Position numbers and translations under genes: made by a program. A stretch of DNA of 64,000 nt from Polymorphobacter_B sp038225475 (lineage in GTDB: Bacteria; Pseudomonadota; Alphaproteobacteria; Sphingomonadales; Sphingomonadaceae), in assembly GCA_038225475.1 (NCBI GenBank), contig JBBRRA010000009.1:1-64000 (forward strand), read 5' to 3'. How positions within the stretch are numbered: position 1 is the first letter of the stretch; each line of letters starts with the position of its first letter. A model generated the notes under the pieces. It did no database searches. It saw only the letters and a program-made list of their open reading frames with translations, and was not told where the DNA came from. Below, piece after piece: positions 7,609 to 16,716 of this stretch.

Positions 7609-9527
7609 ATGCCGAACGCGACGCGCTGCGTGTTGCTGCGCGAAAGGTTGCGATACCGCGCCAGCGCCCACAGCGGGAAATATCGCCGATAGCCGTGGTA
7701 GCGCAGGTAGAAAACGCGCGGGAAGCCGCCGCCGCTATACGTCTCCTCGGCCCATTCGCCGGCCGCGTCCTGGTTTGCCTCGAGCCACGCAATGCCGCGC
7801 GCGACACATTCGGACTTCGCCTCGCCCGCCGCCATCAGCCCGAGCAGCGCCCATGCCGTCTGCGACGCAGTCGACGCGAACGGCCGGTAACCTGCGTAGT
7901 CGAGTGCATAGCTGTCGCAATCCTCGCCCCAGCCGCCATCGGCATTCTGGATGCGCGCCAGCCAGCCGACCGCGCGGCGCACCGGCTCCGCCGCCGGATC
8001 GACCCCGGCGGCGTTGAGCGCACACAACGCCGACCAAGTGCCGTAAACGTAATTCACCCCCCAGCGCCCGAACCACGACCCATCCGGCAATTGATCGCCG
8101 TAGAGATAGCGCAGCGCGGCGTGCATTCGCGGCGAGTCGCGTTCGCCCAACTGCGCGAACATCGACACGCAGCGCGCGCTGACATCGACCGTCGGCGGAT
8201 CGAGCAGCGCGCCATGGTCGGCAAACGGGATGTTATTGAGATAATGATCGGTGTTGTCGGCGTCGAACGCGCCCCAGCCGCCGTTGGCGCTTTGCATTCC
8301 GGCGGTCCATTCGACGGCGCGGTCGATACGGTCGGGGAAACGCTTGACGCGGTCCATCGCCATGACGACCACGGCGGTATCGTCGAGGTCGGGATAATGC
8401 GCGTTCCGGTACTGAAACGCCCATCCGCCGGGGCGCAGGCCGGGGCGGCGGTCGGCCCAGTCGCCTTTCGCCTCGAGCTCCTGCAGCGGGGCCAGCCAGT
8501 CGAGCGCGGCGTTCGCCGCCGCCGTCGCCGGGGCGCTGCCGACTTCGAGCATCGCATGCGCCGCGAGCGCGGTGTCCCACACCGGCGACACGCACGGCTG
8601 GCAATAGGCCTCGTGCTCTTTGACCACGAGCAGCTTTTCGACCGAGGCGCGGGCAGTCTTCCGGCGCGGATCGTCCGCGGGCACACCCAGTGCTGCGTAC
8701 ATCATCACGCTGTTCGCCATCGCCGGGTAAATCGCGCCGAGCCCGTCCTCGCCGTTGAGCCGCTCGTCGACGAAGGCCACACACGCGTCGAGCGCGCGTT
8801 GGTGGAGCGCGCGCGGCCAATGCCCGTCGGCGGCCTTGAGCACCCGGTCGAGCAGCCCGAAGCCCCATGCCCACAGCCGCTTTTGATGCCCGGCGACGGC
8901 GGGCGGCTTCGCATCGGTGAACAGCTCGGCGATGTGGACGCCGCGCGCGTTGACGGCACGCGCCTTGACGCCGGCAAGCACCAGCAGCGGCACGATCACC
9001 GTCCGCGCCCAGTACGACATCCGCGACAGGTGTACGGGAAACCAGCGCGGCAGCAGGATCAGCTCGGCAGGCAGCGTCGGCACCGCCGCCCAGCTGCCGT
9101 CACCGTACAGCGCGAGCAGGATGCGCGTAAACACGTTCGCCGCGCCCGCGCCGCCGCGCGCCAGCACCGCCGCGCGCGCGCGCGCCATATGCGGCGCGTC
9201 GGTGTCGTCACCGATCATCTTGAGCGCGAAATACGCCTTCACCGTCGCCGACAGGTCGAGCGGCCCGCCATGATACAGCGGCCAGCCGCCGTGCGCGCCC
9301 TGAATACGCCGCAGATAAACGCCGAGCTTGCGCTCGAGCTCGACGTGCGCCGCCTCGCCGAGATGGTGGACGAGCAGCACATATTCCGCCGGGATCGTCG
9401 CGTCCGCCTCGAGCTCGAACACCCAATGCCCGTCGCCGCGCTGATACCCCAGCAACGCCGCCGACGCCCGCTCGATAGCAAGGTCGAGGCCGTCAGGCAC
9501 AGCGGTGAGGCGAGCGGTCGCAGGCAT
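7605..9527 (-). CDS. shc: Squalene-hopene cyclase
   Basis: Class II triterpene cyclase of 640 residues (also called HpnF) that cyclises squalene to hopene and hopanol at the inner membrane. The catalytic protonating motif D-L-D-D-T-A is at residues 380-385. Several QW-type repeats (for example Q-x-x-x-G-x-W stretches) are visible through both halves, and the length is normal. The ATG at 9527 has no good Shine-Dalgarno sequence just upstream. The gene is separated from its usual operon partner hpnE by the toxin-antitoxin pair, leaving a 47-base gap after the toxin. The stop overlaps the hpnG start. Confidence 0.96.
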   Translation of the reverse strand: MPATARLTAVPDGLDLAIERASAALLGYQRGDGHWVFELEADATIPAEYVLLVHHLGEAAHVELERKLGVYLRRIQGAHGGWPLYHGGPLDLSATVKAYFALKMIGDDTDAPHMARARAAVLARGGAGAANVFTRILLALYGDGSWAAVPTLPAELILLPRWFPVHLSRMSYWARTVIVPLLVLAGVKARAVNARGVHIAELFTDAKPPAVAGHQKRLWAWGFGLLDRVLKAADGHWPRALHQRALDACVAFVDERLNGEDGLGAIYPAMANSVMMYAALGVPADDPRRKTARASVEKLLVVKEHEAYCQPCVSPVWDTALAAHAMLEVGSAPATAAANAALDWLAPLQELEAKGDWADRRPGLRPGGWAFQYRNAHYPDLDDTAVVVMAMDRVKRFPDRIDRAVEWTAGMQSANGGWGAFDADNTDHYLNNIPFADHGALLDPPTVDVSARCVSMFAQLGERDSPRMHAALRYLYGDQLPDGSWFGRWGVNYVYGTWSALCALNAAGVDPAAEPVRRAVGWLARIQNADGGWGEDCDSYALDYAGYRPFASTASQTAWALLGLMAAGEAKSECVARGIAWLEANQDAAGEWAEETYSGGGFPRVFYLRYHGYRRYFPLWALARYRNLSRSNTQRVAFGM

Positions 9528-9574
9528 GGGGGTTAGATGCCAAAATGGAGGGCGGGGGGCAAGGGAGGGGTCTG

Positions 9575-9973
9575 TTACCGCCCGATTGTTCGAAATTTTG
9601 TGCTGGTCATTGGGACCTCAAACACCCCGTTTGCCGTGGTTTTCATATGCGAAGTCATTTGCGGCCAAATCGTCAGCACACGCGCCGCTTGCTTATGAAG
9701 CGGCAGTTTCTGGAGTGCTGGCGAGAGAAAGAAACCTACTAAACCCGCGCGGATGAACAGGTCGCGTGATGGCTTCTTTTTGGCAATGTTCATGTCCGCC
9801 GATAGAACTGCCCATCCGCCTTCTTGGCCAAGCTTTGTGATCCACTCCTCATCGGTCAAGTTTGAGCGACCGAACTTTTCTCGAAGCGCAACTATAAAAT
9901 CGTCTGGAGCGAAGATGACGTTTAGCGCCTCGGCGAGGCGTTGCGGCAAATTGTTATCAACCAAGAGCTTCAC
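9575..9973 (-). CDS. VapC45-type PIN-like toxin (DUF5615 group)
   Basis: Protein of 132 residues whose N-terminus L-L-V-D-N-N-L-P and the stretch W-A-V-L-S-A-D match PIN-like proteins of the DUF5615/VapC45 group, probable ribonuclease toxins. Size matches mycobacterial VapC45 (about 138 residues). The start is GTG at 9973, overlapping the antitoxin stop as GTGA, so the two are translationally coupled, antitoxin first. Base composition is visibly more AT-rich than the flanking hopanoid genes, implying transfer. Activity is inferred from family and context only. Confidence 0.75.
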   Translation of the reverse strand: MKLLVDNNLPQRLAEALNVIFAPDDFIVALREKFGRSNLTDEEWITKLGQEGGWAVLSADMNIAKKKPSRDLFIRAGLVGFFLSPALQKLPLHKQAARVLTIWPQMTSHMKTTANGVFEVPMTSTKFRTIGR

Positions 9974-10665
9974 GCCGCGAGCTTGTCGACCTTGCGTTGC
10001 TCGAAGCTTAGCGCATCCTTGATGACAGCTGGCCGAAGCTCGAACAACTTAGAGACTCGTTCGATTGAACCCTCTGCCTTCACAGCTTGCGCAATCCGCA
10101 AAGTTGTTACTCCTGTTGTTGTCTCAATCGGCTGCCCGAACGAGCGAGCAGGGTCGAGAACAATCGTATGTTTATTGGGCAGCAACCACCATCGTGATGC
10201 GGCGTCTGCGTCAAACTCGAGATCGACAAAAGACGGTGCAACTATCTGCCGGAATACAAGCTGTCGCTGCTTGAGATCGAGCAACGTTCCAGCGTTATCA
10301 TCGCCTATTTGTTCGAGAAAGATCCGCTTACCATCTGATTTGAAAAGTCTCGTTGAAAAAGGGTGGTCATCCTTAACAATTTCCCTTGCCTGACGCAGGC
10401 ACTCTCGGATTGTTGGCAAGCCAATTTTCATTTTGCGCAAACCACGTACAATCCGCGCCTCCATGAGGTCGCGAAATCCTAGAAGTGGCTCATCCTGATC
10501 GATGCCATATTGTGGACGCCACAAGGGTTCTTGCTCCGTCAACGGCCCGTGGTGGTCATACGAATAACCGAATAGCCAACAACGGATCGTAACCGGCGAA
10601 ACGCCTAGAAGCGCGCTGGCCTCGCTCAGCGAGTAAGCTCCTATTCCGTAGGCTGCAGTCGTCAT
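9970..10665 (-). CDS. VapB45-type antitoxin, HTH plus DUF433-like
   Basis: Protein of 231 residues with a MerR-like helix-turn-helix at residues 10-32 (Y-S-L-S-E-A-S-A-L-L-G-V-S-P) and a following DUF433-like segment. This resembles the VapB45 antitoxin of mycobacteria in size (about 239 residues) and partner. It probably binds and neutralises the downstream PIN-like protein and represses its own transcription. The ATG at 10665 overlaps the hpnE stop as ATGA, so its translation is tied to a hopanoid gene. A hand count of 10021-10080 gives 31 G+C in 60, against 45 in 60 at 11341-11400 in hpnE. Confidence 0.72.
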   Translation of the reverse strand: MTTAAYGIGAYSLSEASALLGVSPVTIRCWLFGYSYDHHGPLTEQEPLWRPQYGIDQDEPLLGFRDLMEARIVRGLRKMKIGLPTIRECLRQAREIVKDDHPFSTRLFKSDGKRIFLEQIGDDNAGTLLDLKQRQLVFRQIVAPSFVDLEFDADAASRWWLLPNKHTIVLDPARSFGQPIETTTGVTTLRIAQAVKAEGSIERVSKLFELRPAVIKDALSFEQRKVDKLAA

Positions 10666-11945
10666 GCGTGATTCTTACCACGCATATTTTCAGATTGTCG
10701 CCGCTTCATTTGCCCCCCCACCGCCGTCACCCCCGACCTAATCGCGCCTTCGATCGTCGCCGGTAGCCCCGTCTGTGTCCAGTCGCCCGCCAGCGTGACG
10801 TTCGCCCACTGCGTTGCCGCGCCCGGGCGCTTGGCGTCCTGTTCGGGCGTCGCGGCGAAAGTGGCGCGGTTTTCCTTGATGACTTGCCAGCGCGGCATTT
10901 CGGCGGTGAGCGCATAGGCGCGGCACACGTCCGCCCACAGCGTTGCGGCGATCGCCTCGCGGTCCTGCGCGGCGAGCGCGTCGGCGCCGCTGACCGTGAC
11001 CGAGATGCGGTCGGCGTGCGCCAGCACCCATTCCGCCGTCCCGCCGAGCACGGCGAGGATCGGCGGCGCGTGGCGCGGCGGCGCCACGGCGTAATGCGCG
11101 TTGACGATGGCGTGAAACGCGTCGGGCACGGTCAGCCCGGGGAGCAGTTCGGCCGCAACCCATGGCGGGACGGCGAGGATGACGCGGTCGCCCGGCTGCA
11201 ATGCGATCGCCGCATCGCCGATGGGCAGTGCGGTCGCGCGGGCGTCGGTGATGGTCAGGCTGCGTAGCCGGGTGCCCAGCCGCACCTCCGCGCCGCGCGC
11301 GCGCAGATAGTCGATCGCCGGATCGACAAACGCCGCCGCCAGTGTCGGCACCGCGACGCGCGGCGCATAGGCGTTGCCGCCCGCCGCAAGCGTTTCGCGG
11401 ACGATCGCGCCTGCCAGCCGCGCCGAGCCGTCGGCCGCAGGCGTGTTCAGCGCCGACAGGAAGAAATTGTTGAGCAGCCGGTCCCACAGCGGCCCGGTGG
11501 TGGGGATGACCTCGCCCACCGTCTTGCCCGGATGATCGCGCAGCAGCGCGGCGAGCTTGAGATAATCGCCGAGACGCGTTCCCGGCACGCGCCGCCCCGG
11601 CAGCACGACCCACCACGGCAGGCGACTGCCGTTGGGACGCAGCGTCCAGCGCTTGGCCGAGCGCAGGTCTACATAATCGAACCGTGCCTCGGCGAACCCT
11701 TCGAGCCGGTCGCTGGCGCCGATCAGCGCGAGATAATCGTTCACCGCATGGTTGCCCGATGCGACGAGGTGATTGCCGTTGTCGATGGTCAGACCGGTCG
11801 CGGTGTCGAAGTAGGACCGGCAGCGGCCACCCGCCTGCCGCGCAGCCTCGATCAGCACGACATGCTGCCCCGCCGCGCTCGCGCGCACGGCGGCGGACAA
11901 CCCCGCCAGCCCTGCGCCGATGACGTAAACGACGGCTGCGTTCAA
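10662..11945 (-). CDS. hpnE: Hydroxysqualene dehydroxylase HpnE
   Basis: FAD-dependent amine-oxidase-like enzyme of 427 residues that reduces hydroxysqualene to squalene, the last step of the HpnCDE route. The dinucleotide-binding motif V-I-G-A-G-L-A-G-L lies at residues 8-16, and a C-terminal FAD contact A-G-D-W-T-Q-T-G-L-P is near residue 390. The start is TTG at 11945, overlapping the hpnD stop as TTGA; no ATG or GTG fits the conserved N-terminus. The last ten or so residues (after M-K-R-R-Q) come from AT-rich DNA and may belong to the inserted toxin-antitoxin segment. Confidence 0.93.
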   Translation of the reverse strand: MNAAVVYVIGAGLAGLSAAVRASAAGQHVVLIEAARQAGGRCRSYFDTATGLTIDNGNHLVASGNHAVNDYLALIGASDRLEGFAEARFDYVDLRSAKRWTLRPNGSRLPWWVVLPGRRVPGTRLGDYLKLAALLRDHPGKTVGEVIPTTGPLWDRLLNNFFLSALNTPAADGSARLAGAIVRETLAAGGNAYAPRVAVPTLAAAFVDPAIDYLRARGAEVRLGTRLRSLTITDARATALPIGDAAIALQPGDRVILAVPPWVAAELLPGLTVPDAFHAIVNAHYAVAPPRHAPPILAVLGGTAEWVLAHADRISVTVSGADALAAQDREAIAATLWADVCRAYALTAEMPRWQVIKENRATFAATPEQDAKRPGAATQWANVTLAGDWTQTGLPATIEGAIRSGVTAVGGQMKRRQSENMRGKNHA

Positions 11946-12790
11946 CCAATCAACCCGTGGCGCAGGACGAGCCAGAGCAGGTTGCGCTTGCCGATACGGA
12001 CGCGGTGACGCGGCAACACCCAGCCTTCGACCTGCATCCGCCCGAGCAGATGCGCATAGACTTCGGCCATCAGCCGCGGCGTCCGCAGCCGCCCGCCGCG
12101 CGTTTCGCGCATGATGCGCCGCGCCTCGTCGAAATGGCTTTGCGCGGTCGCCGCCAACTGGCGGCAGACGATGTCGATGCCCGGATGGCGCACCATGATG
12201 CGCGGATCGCCGATCGGCACGCCGGCATCGCCGAGCAGTTCGGCGGGCAGGTACAACCGCCCGATCGCGGCATCCTCATCGACGTCGCGGACGATATTGG
12301 TGAGCTGCAGCGCGCGACCGAGGTGGTGCGCCACCGCGACCCCGGCTTCGGGCGTCATCGCGAAAGTGTGCACCGACAGCCGCCCGACGGCGACCGCGAC
12401 CCGGTCGCAATACACGTCGAGCACCGCCTGCGTCGGCGCGACGATGTTCGCCTCGACATCCATCAGCATGCCGTCGATCACCGCAAGGAAATCCTCCTTG
12501 GGCAGCGCAAAGCGCTCGATCGCCTCGGTCAAAAACGCCAGGCGCGGCGGGCGGGCGCCGGCGTAAAACGCATTGAGATCGACGACCCAGCCATCGAGCT
12601 CGGCGCGGCGTTCGGCACGCGGGCGGTCGTCGGCATCGGCGATGTCGTCGACGATCCGGCAAAACGCATAGATTGCGAACATGCCGCGGCGTTCGGCCTT
12701 GGGCATCAACCGCATCGCGGCATAAAACGAGCTGCCCGATGCCTTGGCGGCGGTGGTGGCGGCAGTGGCGGGGACGGCGATCGTGTTCAT
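11942..12790 (-). CDS. hpnD: Presqualene diphosphate synthase HpnD
   Basis: Trans-isoprenyl diphosphate synthase of 282 residues, condensing two farnesyl diphosphates to presqualene diphosphate. The first Asp-rich motif D48-D-I-A-D52 and second D169-V-D-E-D173 bind Mg-diphosphate and are intact. Order and sequence distinguish it from the neighbouring paralogue HpnC. ATG at 12790 overlaps the hpnC stop as ATGA, and its own stop overlaps the hpnE start. Confidence 0.93.
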   Translation of the reverse strand: MNTIAVPATAATTAAKASGSSFYAAMRLMPKAERRGMFAIYAFCRIVDDIADADDRPRAERRAELDGWVVDLNAFYAGARPPRLAFLTEAIERFALPKEDFLAVIDGMLMDVEANIVAPTQAVLDVYCDRVAVAVGRLSVHTFAMTPEAGVAVAHHLGRALQLTNIVRDVDEDAAIGRLYLPAELLGDAGVPIGDPRIMVRHPGIDIVCRQLAATAQSHFDEARRIMRETRGGRLRTPRLMAEVYAHLLGRMQVEGWVLPRHRVRIGKRNLLWLVLRHGLIG

Positions 12791-13647
12791 GAACGTCCTC
12801 CTCCAGCAACGGCACGCAATCCCTTTATGCCAAAACGGCGCGCCGCCAAAGCCCCCATTGCTGCAGCTGCGATCAGCAGTGCCGCAAGCTTGCCGTGATG
12901 CAGCCGTGGCCCGAACGGATCGGCGCGCAGCCGGGCCACCAGATCGGTCGCGAGCCGGTGGATGACCGCGACTTCGAAGGCTAGCCCATGATCGACGATG
13001 CCATCGGCGAACGCCGCCGCTTCGGCGAGCAGCGCATCGATCGGTGGCAGCAGCGCCCGGATGACGCCGGCGAGCGCGGGCGAGGCCTGCGCCAGCGCCG
13101 CCGCACCCAGCCCCGCCGACGCCAGTGCGTCGGCGGGCACATAAACCCGGTCCATCGCGGCAAAGTCCTTACGCGCATCCTGCAGGTGGTTGATCACCTG
13201 CAACGCCGCGCACAGCGCATCCGACGAGGGATACAGCGCCGCCGATTCGCCGTGCACATCGAGCATGAAGCGCCCGACCGGCATCGCCGAGTGACGGCAA
13301 TAGTCGATCAGGTCGGCCCAGTCGGCATAGCGCGACTTCGTACAGTCGCGCCGAAACGCTTCGAGCAGGTCGAGGCCGTGGGTCGGCGGCATCGCGCGCG
13401 CCGCCAATGCCGTGCGCAGCGCCAGCGCCGACGGCTCGCGATCGGCTTCACCATTCAGCGTGGCGCGCATCGCCTCGAGCCGCGCGAGCCGGTCGGCGGC
13501 GGCGGCTCCGGGCCGGTCGGCGATATCGTCGGCAGTCCGCGCGAAGCCGTAGAACGCCATCACCAGCGGGCGGTGCCGCGCTGCAATCAGCCGCGATGCG
13601 ACGGGAAAATTCTCGCCCTTATGGTCCTTCGACGGCGTTTCGGTCAT
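12787..13647 (-). CDS. hpnC: Hydroxysqualene synthase HpnC
   Basis: Squalene/phytoene synthase family protein of 286 residues that converts presqualene diphosphate to hydroxysqualene. The first motif D40-D-I-A-D44 is present, while the second is the diverged L-Q-D-A-R-K-D near residue 162, as expected for HpnC. The C-terminal 30 residues hold a hydrophobic segment (L-A-A-L-L-I-A-A-A-A-M-G) that may anchor it to the membrane. ATG at 13647 overlaps the hpnB stop by four bases. Confidence 0.92.
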   Translation of the reverse strand: MTETPSKDHKGENFPVASRLIAARHRPLVMAFYGFARTADDIADRPGAAAADRLARLEAMRATLNGEADREPSALALRTALAARAMPPTHGLDLLEAFRRDCTKSRYADWADLIDYCRHSAMPVGRFMLDVHGESAALYPSSDALCAALQVINHLQDARKDFAAMDRVYVPADALASAGLGAAALAQASPALAGVIRALLPPIDALLAEAAAFADGIVDHGLAFEVAVIHRLATDLVARLRADPFGPRLHHGKLAALLIAAAAMGALAARRFGIKGLRAVAGGGRS

Positions 13648-14756
13648 GGCTGCGCCTGCGCGCGCCCTTTCCACATGCCGCCGCGCCCGCGCGCATGCTC
13701 GAACGCCGAATCGAGCGTGAACGCCGCATAGGTCAGCGCGATCAGCGGTAGCGCCACGCTCCACCACGGCGAGACGCGGTAGTAATGCAAAATCGGCAGC
13801 ATCGTCAGCGCCATCACCGCCCAGGTGATCGCGCCGAGCGCCTGCGCCGCGCCCGTTGCAAACAGCACGAACGCCGGCGGCGCGACGTACACGAGCGCCA
13901 TCCCGAGCGTCGTCCCCACCAGCAGCCGGCGCGAATACCCCAGCTGCGCATATGCCGAGCGCGCCACCATGCGGCGAATGTCGCCAAAGCCGTACGGTCG
14001 CAGGCTGCGCGAGCGCGTGCTGAGCCCGAGCCAGATCGGGCCGAGCGGCTGCACCGCGCGCGCCAGCGCGCAATCATCGATGATCTCGGCGCGGATCGCG
14101 GCAATCCCGCCCGCGGCGGCGAGCGCATCGCGGCGCACCAGCACACAGCCGCCGGCGGCGGCCGCGACCGGCCCCGGCGCGTTGACGCGCTTGAACGGAA
14201 ACAACATAGCAAAGAAATAGACGAACGCCGGGATCAACGCGCGTTCGGCAAGGCGCGCGCAGTGCAGCCGCGCCATCGTCGACACCAGCAGCCGCTGCTC
14301 GCCGACCGCGCGCGCCACCAGGTTTCGCAGCGTTCCCGGCGCATGCCCGATGTCCGCATCGGTCAGCCATAGATATTCGGGGTCGCCCGCCTGCGCGACG
14401 CCGTGCGCGACCGCCCACAGCTTGCCCGTCCAACCGGGGGGACGCGGCGGCGCAGTCAGGATCGTCAACCGCGTGTCGCCGTCGGATGCATCGCGCGCGA
14501 CTTCGGCGGTGCCGTCGCTGCTGGCATCGTCGATCAGCCGGATCTCGAACGGCCCCGGATAATCCTGCGCCAAAAGCTCGGCGATGGTGACGGCGATGAC
14601 ATCGGCCTCGTCGCGCGCCGGCACCACGGCAACCACGGTCGGCCACAGCCTTGGCCGCTCGGGTCGCGCGCTATTGTCGGTCTCCTCGAACCGCCAGAAG
14701 CCGCGCTGCAGCAGGACCGCCCAGATGAACAGCGCGAGCGCGGCCACCAGCGTCAC
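13644..14756 (-). CDS. hpnB: Hopanoid-associated glycosyltransferase HpnB
   Basis: Membrane glycosyltransferase family 2 protein of 370 residues. An N-terminal helix (residues 2-18) precedes the GT-A domain with V-V-P-A-R-D-E, the I-D-D-A-S-S-D-G-T nucleotide loop and the metal-binding T-D-A-D motif near residue 137. Two or three helices close the C-terminus. HpnB is conserved in hopanoid operons but its acceptor is not firmly known. The start is GTG at 14756, overlapping the hpnA stop as GTGA. Confidence 0.88.
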   Translation of the reverse strand: MTLVAALALFIWAVLLQRGFWRFEETDNSARPERPRLWPTVVAVVPARDEADVIAVTIAELLAQDYPGPFEIRLIDDASSDGTAEVARDASDGDTRLTILTAPPRPPGWTGKLWAVAHGVAQAGDPEYLWLTDADIGHAPGTLRNLVARAVGEQRLLVSTMARLHCARLAERALIPAFVYFFAMLFPFKRVNAPGPVAAAAGGCVLVRRDALAAAGGIAAIRAEIIDDCALARAVQPLGPIWLGLSTRSRSLRPYGFGDIRRMVARSAYAQLGYSRRLLVGTTLGMALVYVAPPAFVLFATGAAQALGAITWAVMALTMLPILHYYRVSPWWSVALPLIALTYAAFTLDSAFEHARGRGGMWKGRAQAQP

Positions 14757-15736
14757 CGCAGATACCCCGCCGCGCCGAACCAGCCGAGCGCATCGTCGAT
14801 CGCGCTTTGATACGGTCGCGCGGCATAGCCCAGCTCGCGCTCGGCCTTGGTGCTGCTGAAATACATCCGGTATTTCGCCAGCCGCAGGCCGTCCGCCGTC
14901 AGCATCGGTTCCTTGCCGGTCACCTGCGCCCACGCTTCGGCCGCCCAGGCGAGCGGAAACAGCGGCCCACGCGGCAGGCTGAGCGTCGGCGGCTTGCGCC
15001 CGGTCCGCGCCGCAATCGCCCCGAGCATCGCCTGCAGGCTCGCATCCTGCCCGCCAAGGATATAGCGTTCGCCGACGCGGCCAAGATCATGCGCGAGCAG
15101 CTGCCCCGCCGCGACGTCGTCGACATGGACGAGGTTGAGCCCGGTATCGACGAACGCCGGCATCCGGCCCATCGCCGCCTCGACGATGATGCGCCCCGTC
15201 GGTGTCGGGCGGATATCGCACGGGCCGATCGGTGTCGACGGATTGACGATCACCGCCGGCAGGCCGTGATCGCGCACCATCGCCTCGACCAGACGCTCGG
15301 CGGCGACCTTGCTGCGCTTGTATGCGCCGATGGCATTGGCGGCGTCGAGCGGCGCGGTCTCGTCGACCGGCGCGCCGTCACCGCGCAATGCCAGCGTCGC
15401 GACGCTGCTGGTATAGACGATGCGCGCCACCCCGGCGTGCAGCGCGGCCTGCATCACGGTGCGTGTCCCCTCGACATTGGTGCGCTCGATTTCCGACGGA
15501 TCGCGCGCCCACAGGCGGTAGTCGGCAGCGACATGGTACAGGCTGGTTACGCCCGCCATCGCGGCCGCGACGGCGACATGATCGCGCATGTCGCCGGTGG
15601 CCACCTCGGCATCGAGCCCGAGTAAATTGGCGTTCGGTGTGCGCACCATCGCGCGCACCGCCTCGCCGCGCGCCAGCAAGGCCCGGACGACGGCGGACCC
15701 GACGAACCCCGCCGCGCCGGTCACCAGCGTCGTCAA
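14753..15736 (-). CDS. hpnA: Hopanoid-associated sugar epimerase HpnA
   Basis: NAD(P)-dependent extended short-chain dehydrogenase/epimerase of 327 residues. The Rossmann motif T-G-A-A-G-F-V-G lies at residues 6-13 and the catalytic Y-x-x-x-K is in Y-K-R-S-K near residue 142. HpnA is a standard member of hopanoid loci; its precise substrate is unsettled. The start is TTG at 15736, overlapping the HpnL stop as TTGA, since no upstream ATG or GTG suits the Rossmann start. Confidence 0.9.
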   Translation of the reverse strand: MTTLVTGAAGFVGSAVVRALLARGEAVRAMVRTPNANLLGLDAEVATGDMRDHVAVAAAMAGVTSLYHVAADYRLWARDPSEIERTNVEGTRTVMQAALHAGVARIVYTSSVATLALRGDGAPVDETAPLDAANAIGAYKRSKVAAERLVEAMVRDHGLPAVIVNPSTPIGPCDIRPTPTGRIIVEAAMGRMPAFVDTGLNLVHVDDVAAGQLLAHDLGRVGERYILGGQDASLQAMLGAIAARTGRKPPTLSLPRGPLFPLAWAAEAWAQVTGKEPMLTADGLRLAKYRMYFSSTKAERELGYAARPYQSAIDDALGWFGAAGYLR

Positions 15737-16716
15737 TCGCCCGCCATGCGCCGCGCGCGCCACAGCGCCCCGCCCTCGCTCGCCTGCCAGATCAGCAGTA
15801 CCGGCAACGCGATCGCGGTGTCGCGCGCGCGCTTGAGCAACGACAGCGCCAGCCCCGTTTCGGGCGGCAGTCCGAACAGCGGCGCCAGCAGCACATACGC
15901 GCCCTCCTGGATACCCAGCGCGCCGGGCACCATGAACGCGGCGCTGCGCAGCGCGAAAATCAGGCTTTCGATCACCAGCACGGTCGGCAGCGGCACCGAT
16001 TGCCCCGCCAGCCGCAGCGCCAGCCACGCCCCGCCCGCGCTCAGCAGCCACGCCGCCAGGTTGAGCGCAAACGACAGCAGCAACCGGGCATGGCGTCGGT
16101 AGATCGCATCGAGTTCGTGCCGCACCGCGCCGAGTGCCACCGCGCTGCCGGGAACCATCCGGTCGAGCAACCGCCCGGCAAACGCCAGCAACGGGCGCTG
16201 CGCCAGAGCAAAAGCGCAGCCGGTCAACAGGATGAGCGCGCCGCCGACGTAGACCGCGTGGCCGATCTGGTGCGGGTTCGGGTCGCCCGCCAGCCGCGCG
16301 ACCAGCGCGGTCACCCCGGCAAGCGTGAACACCAGCTGCGCCGCCATTTCGGTGGTCAGGTCGGCGACCATCGCGGCATAGGCGAGCGGCGCGGCGATGC
16401 CGCTTGCGGTCACCGTGCGGCCCCCGACAACCAAGCCGCCGATCTGCGAGAACGGCAACAGGTCGGTCGCCGCTTCACGCGTCGCACGCCCCCAGATGAA
16501 CGCCGGCAGCTGCGCCAGCGTGCATTCGGGCAGCAGCACCCACCACGCCGCCCCAAGCACGCCGAGCACCAGCAGCGTATAGCCGGTAAAGATCAGGAAA
16601 CCGCCGACACCGATCGCGCTGACCGCTGCCCACACCGGCGCAAAGCCGATCTGCCCCAGCAGCAACGCCGCCAGCGCCAGCCCGACCAGCGTCGAGAGCA
16701 GCAGAGCCAGCCGCAT
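15733..16716 (-). CDS. hpnL: HpnL-family membrane protein
   Basis: Polytopic inner-membrane protein of 327 residues with about seven to nine hydrophobic segments, resembling the lysylphosphatidylglycerol-synthetase-type membrane domain used by flippase-like proteins. The P-G-A-L-G-I-Q-E-G segment near residue 272 is the conserved loop of this family. In hopanoid clusters such proteins are called HpnL and may flip lipid substrates, which is inference. ATG at 16716 follows the upstream stop with no spacing at all. Confidence 0.8.
   Translation of the reverse strand: MRLALLLSTLVGLALAALLLGQIGFAPVWAAVSAIGVGGFLIFTGYTLLVLGVLGAAWWVLLPECTLAQLPAFIWGRATREAATDLLPFSQIGGLVVGGRTVTASGIAAPLAYAAMVADLTTEMAAQLVFTLAGVTALVARLAGDPNPHQIGHAVYVGGALILLTGCAFALAQRPLLAFAGRLLDRMVPGSAVALGAVRHELDAIYRRHARLLLSFALNLAAWLLSAGGAWLALRLAGQSVPLPTVLVIESLIFALRSAAFMVPGALGIQEGAYVLLAPLFGLPPETGLALSLLKRARDTAIALPVLLIWQASEGGALWRARRMAGD

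Noticed and set aside
7353..9536. 727-codon plus-strand open frame opposite shc
   Set aside because: Antisense to an unambiguous squalene-hopene cyclase; composition not protein-like.
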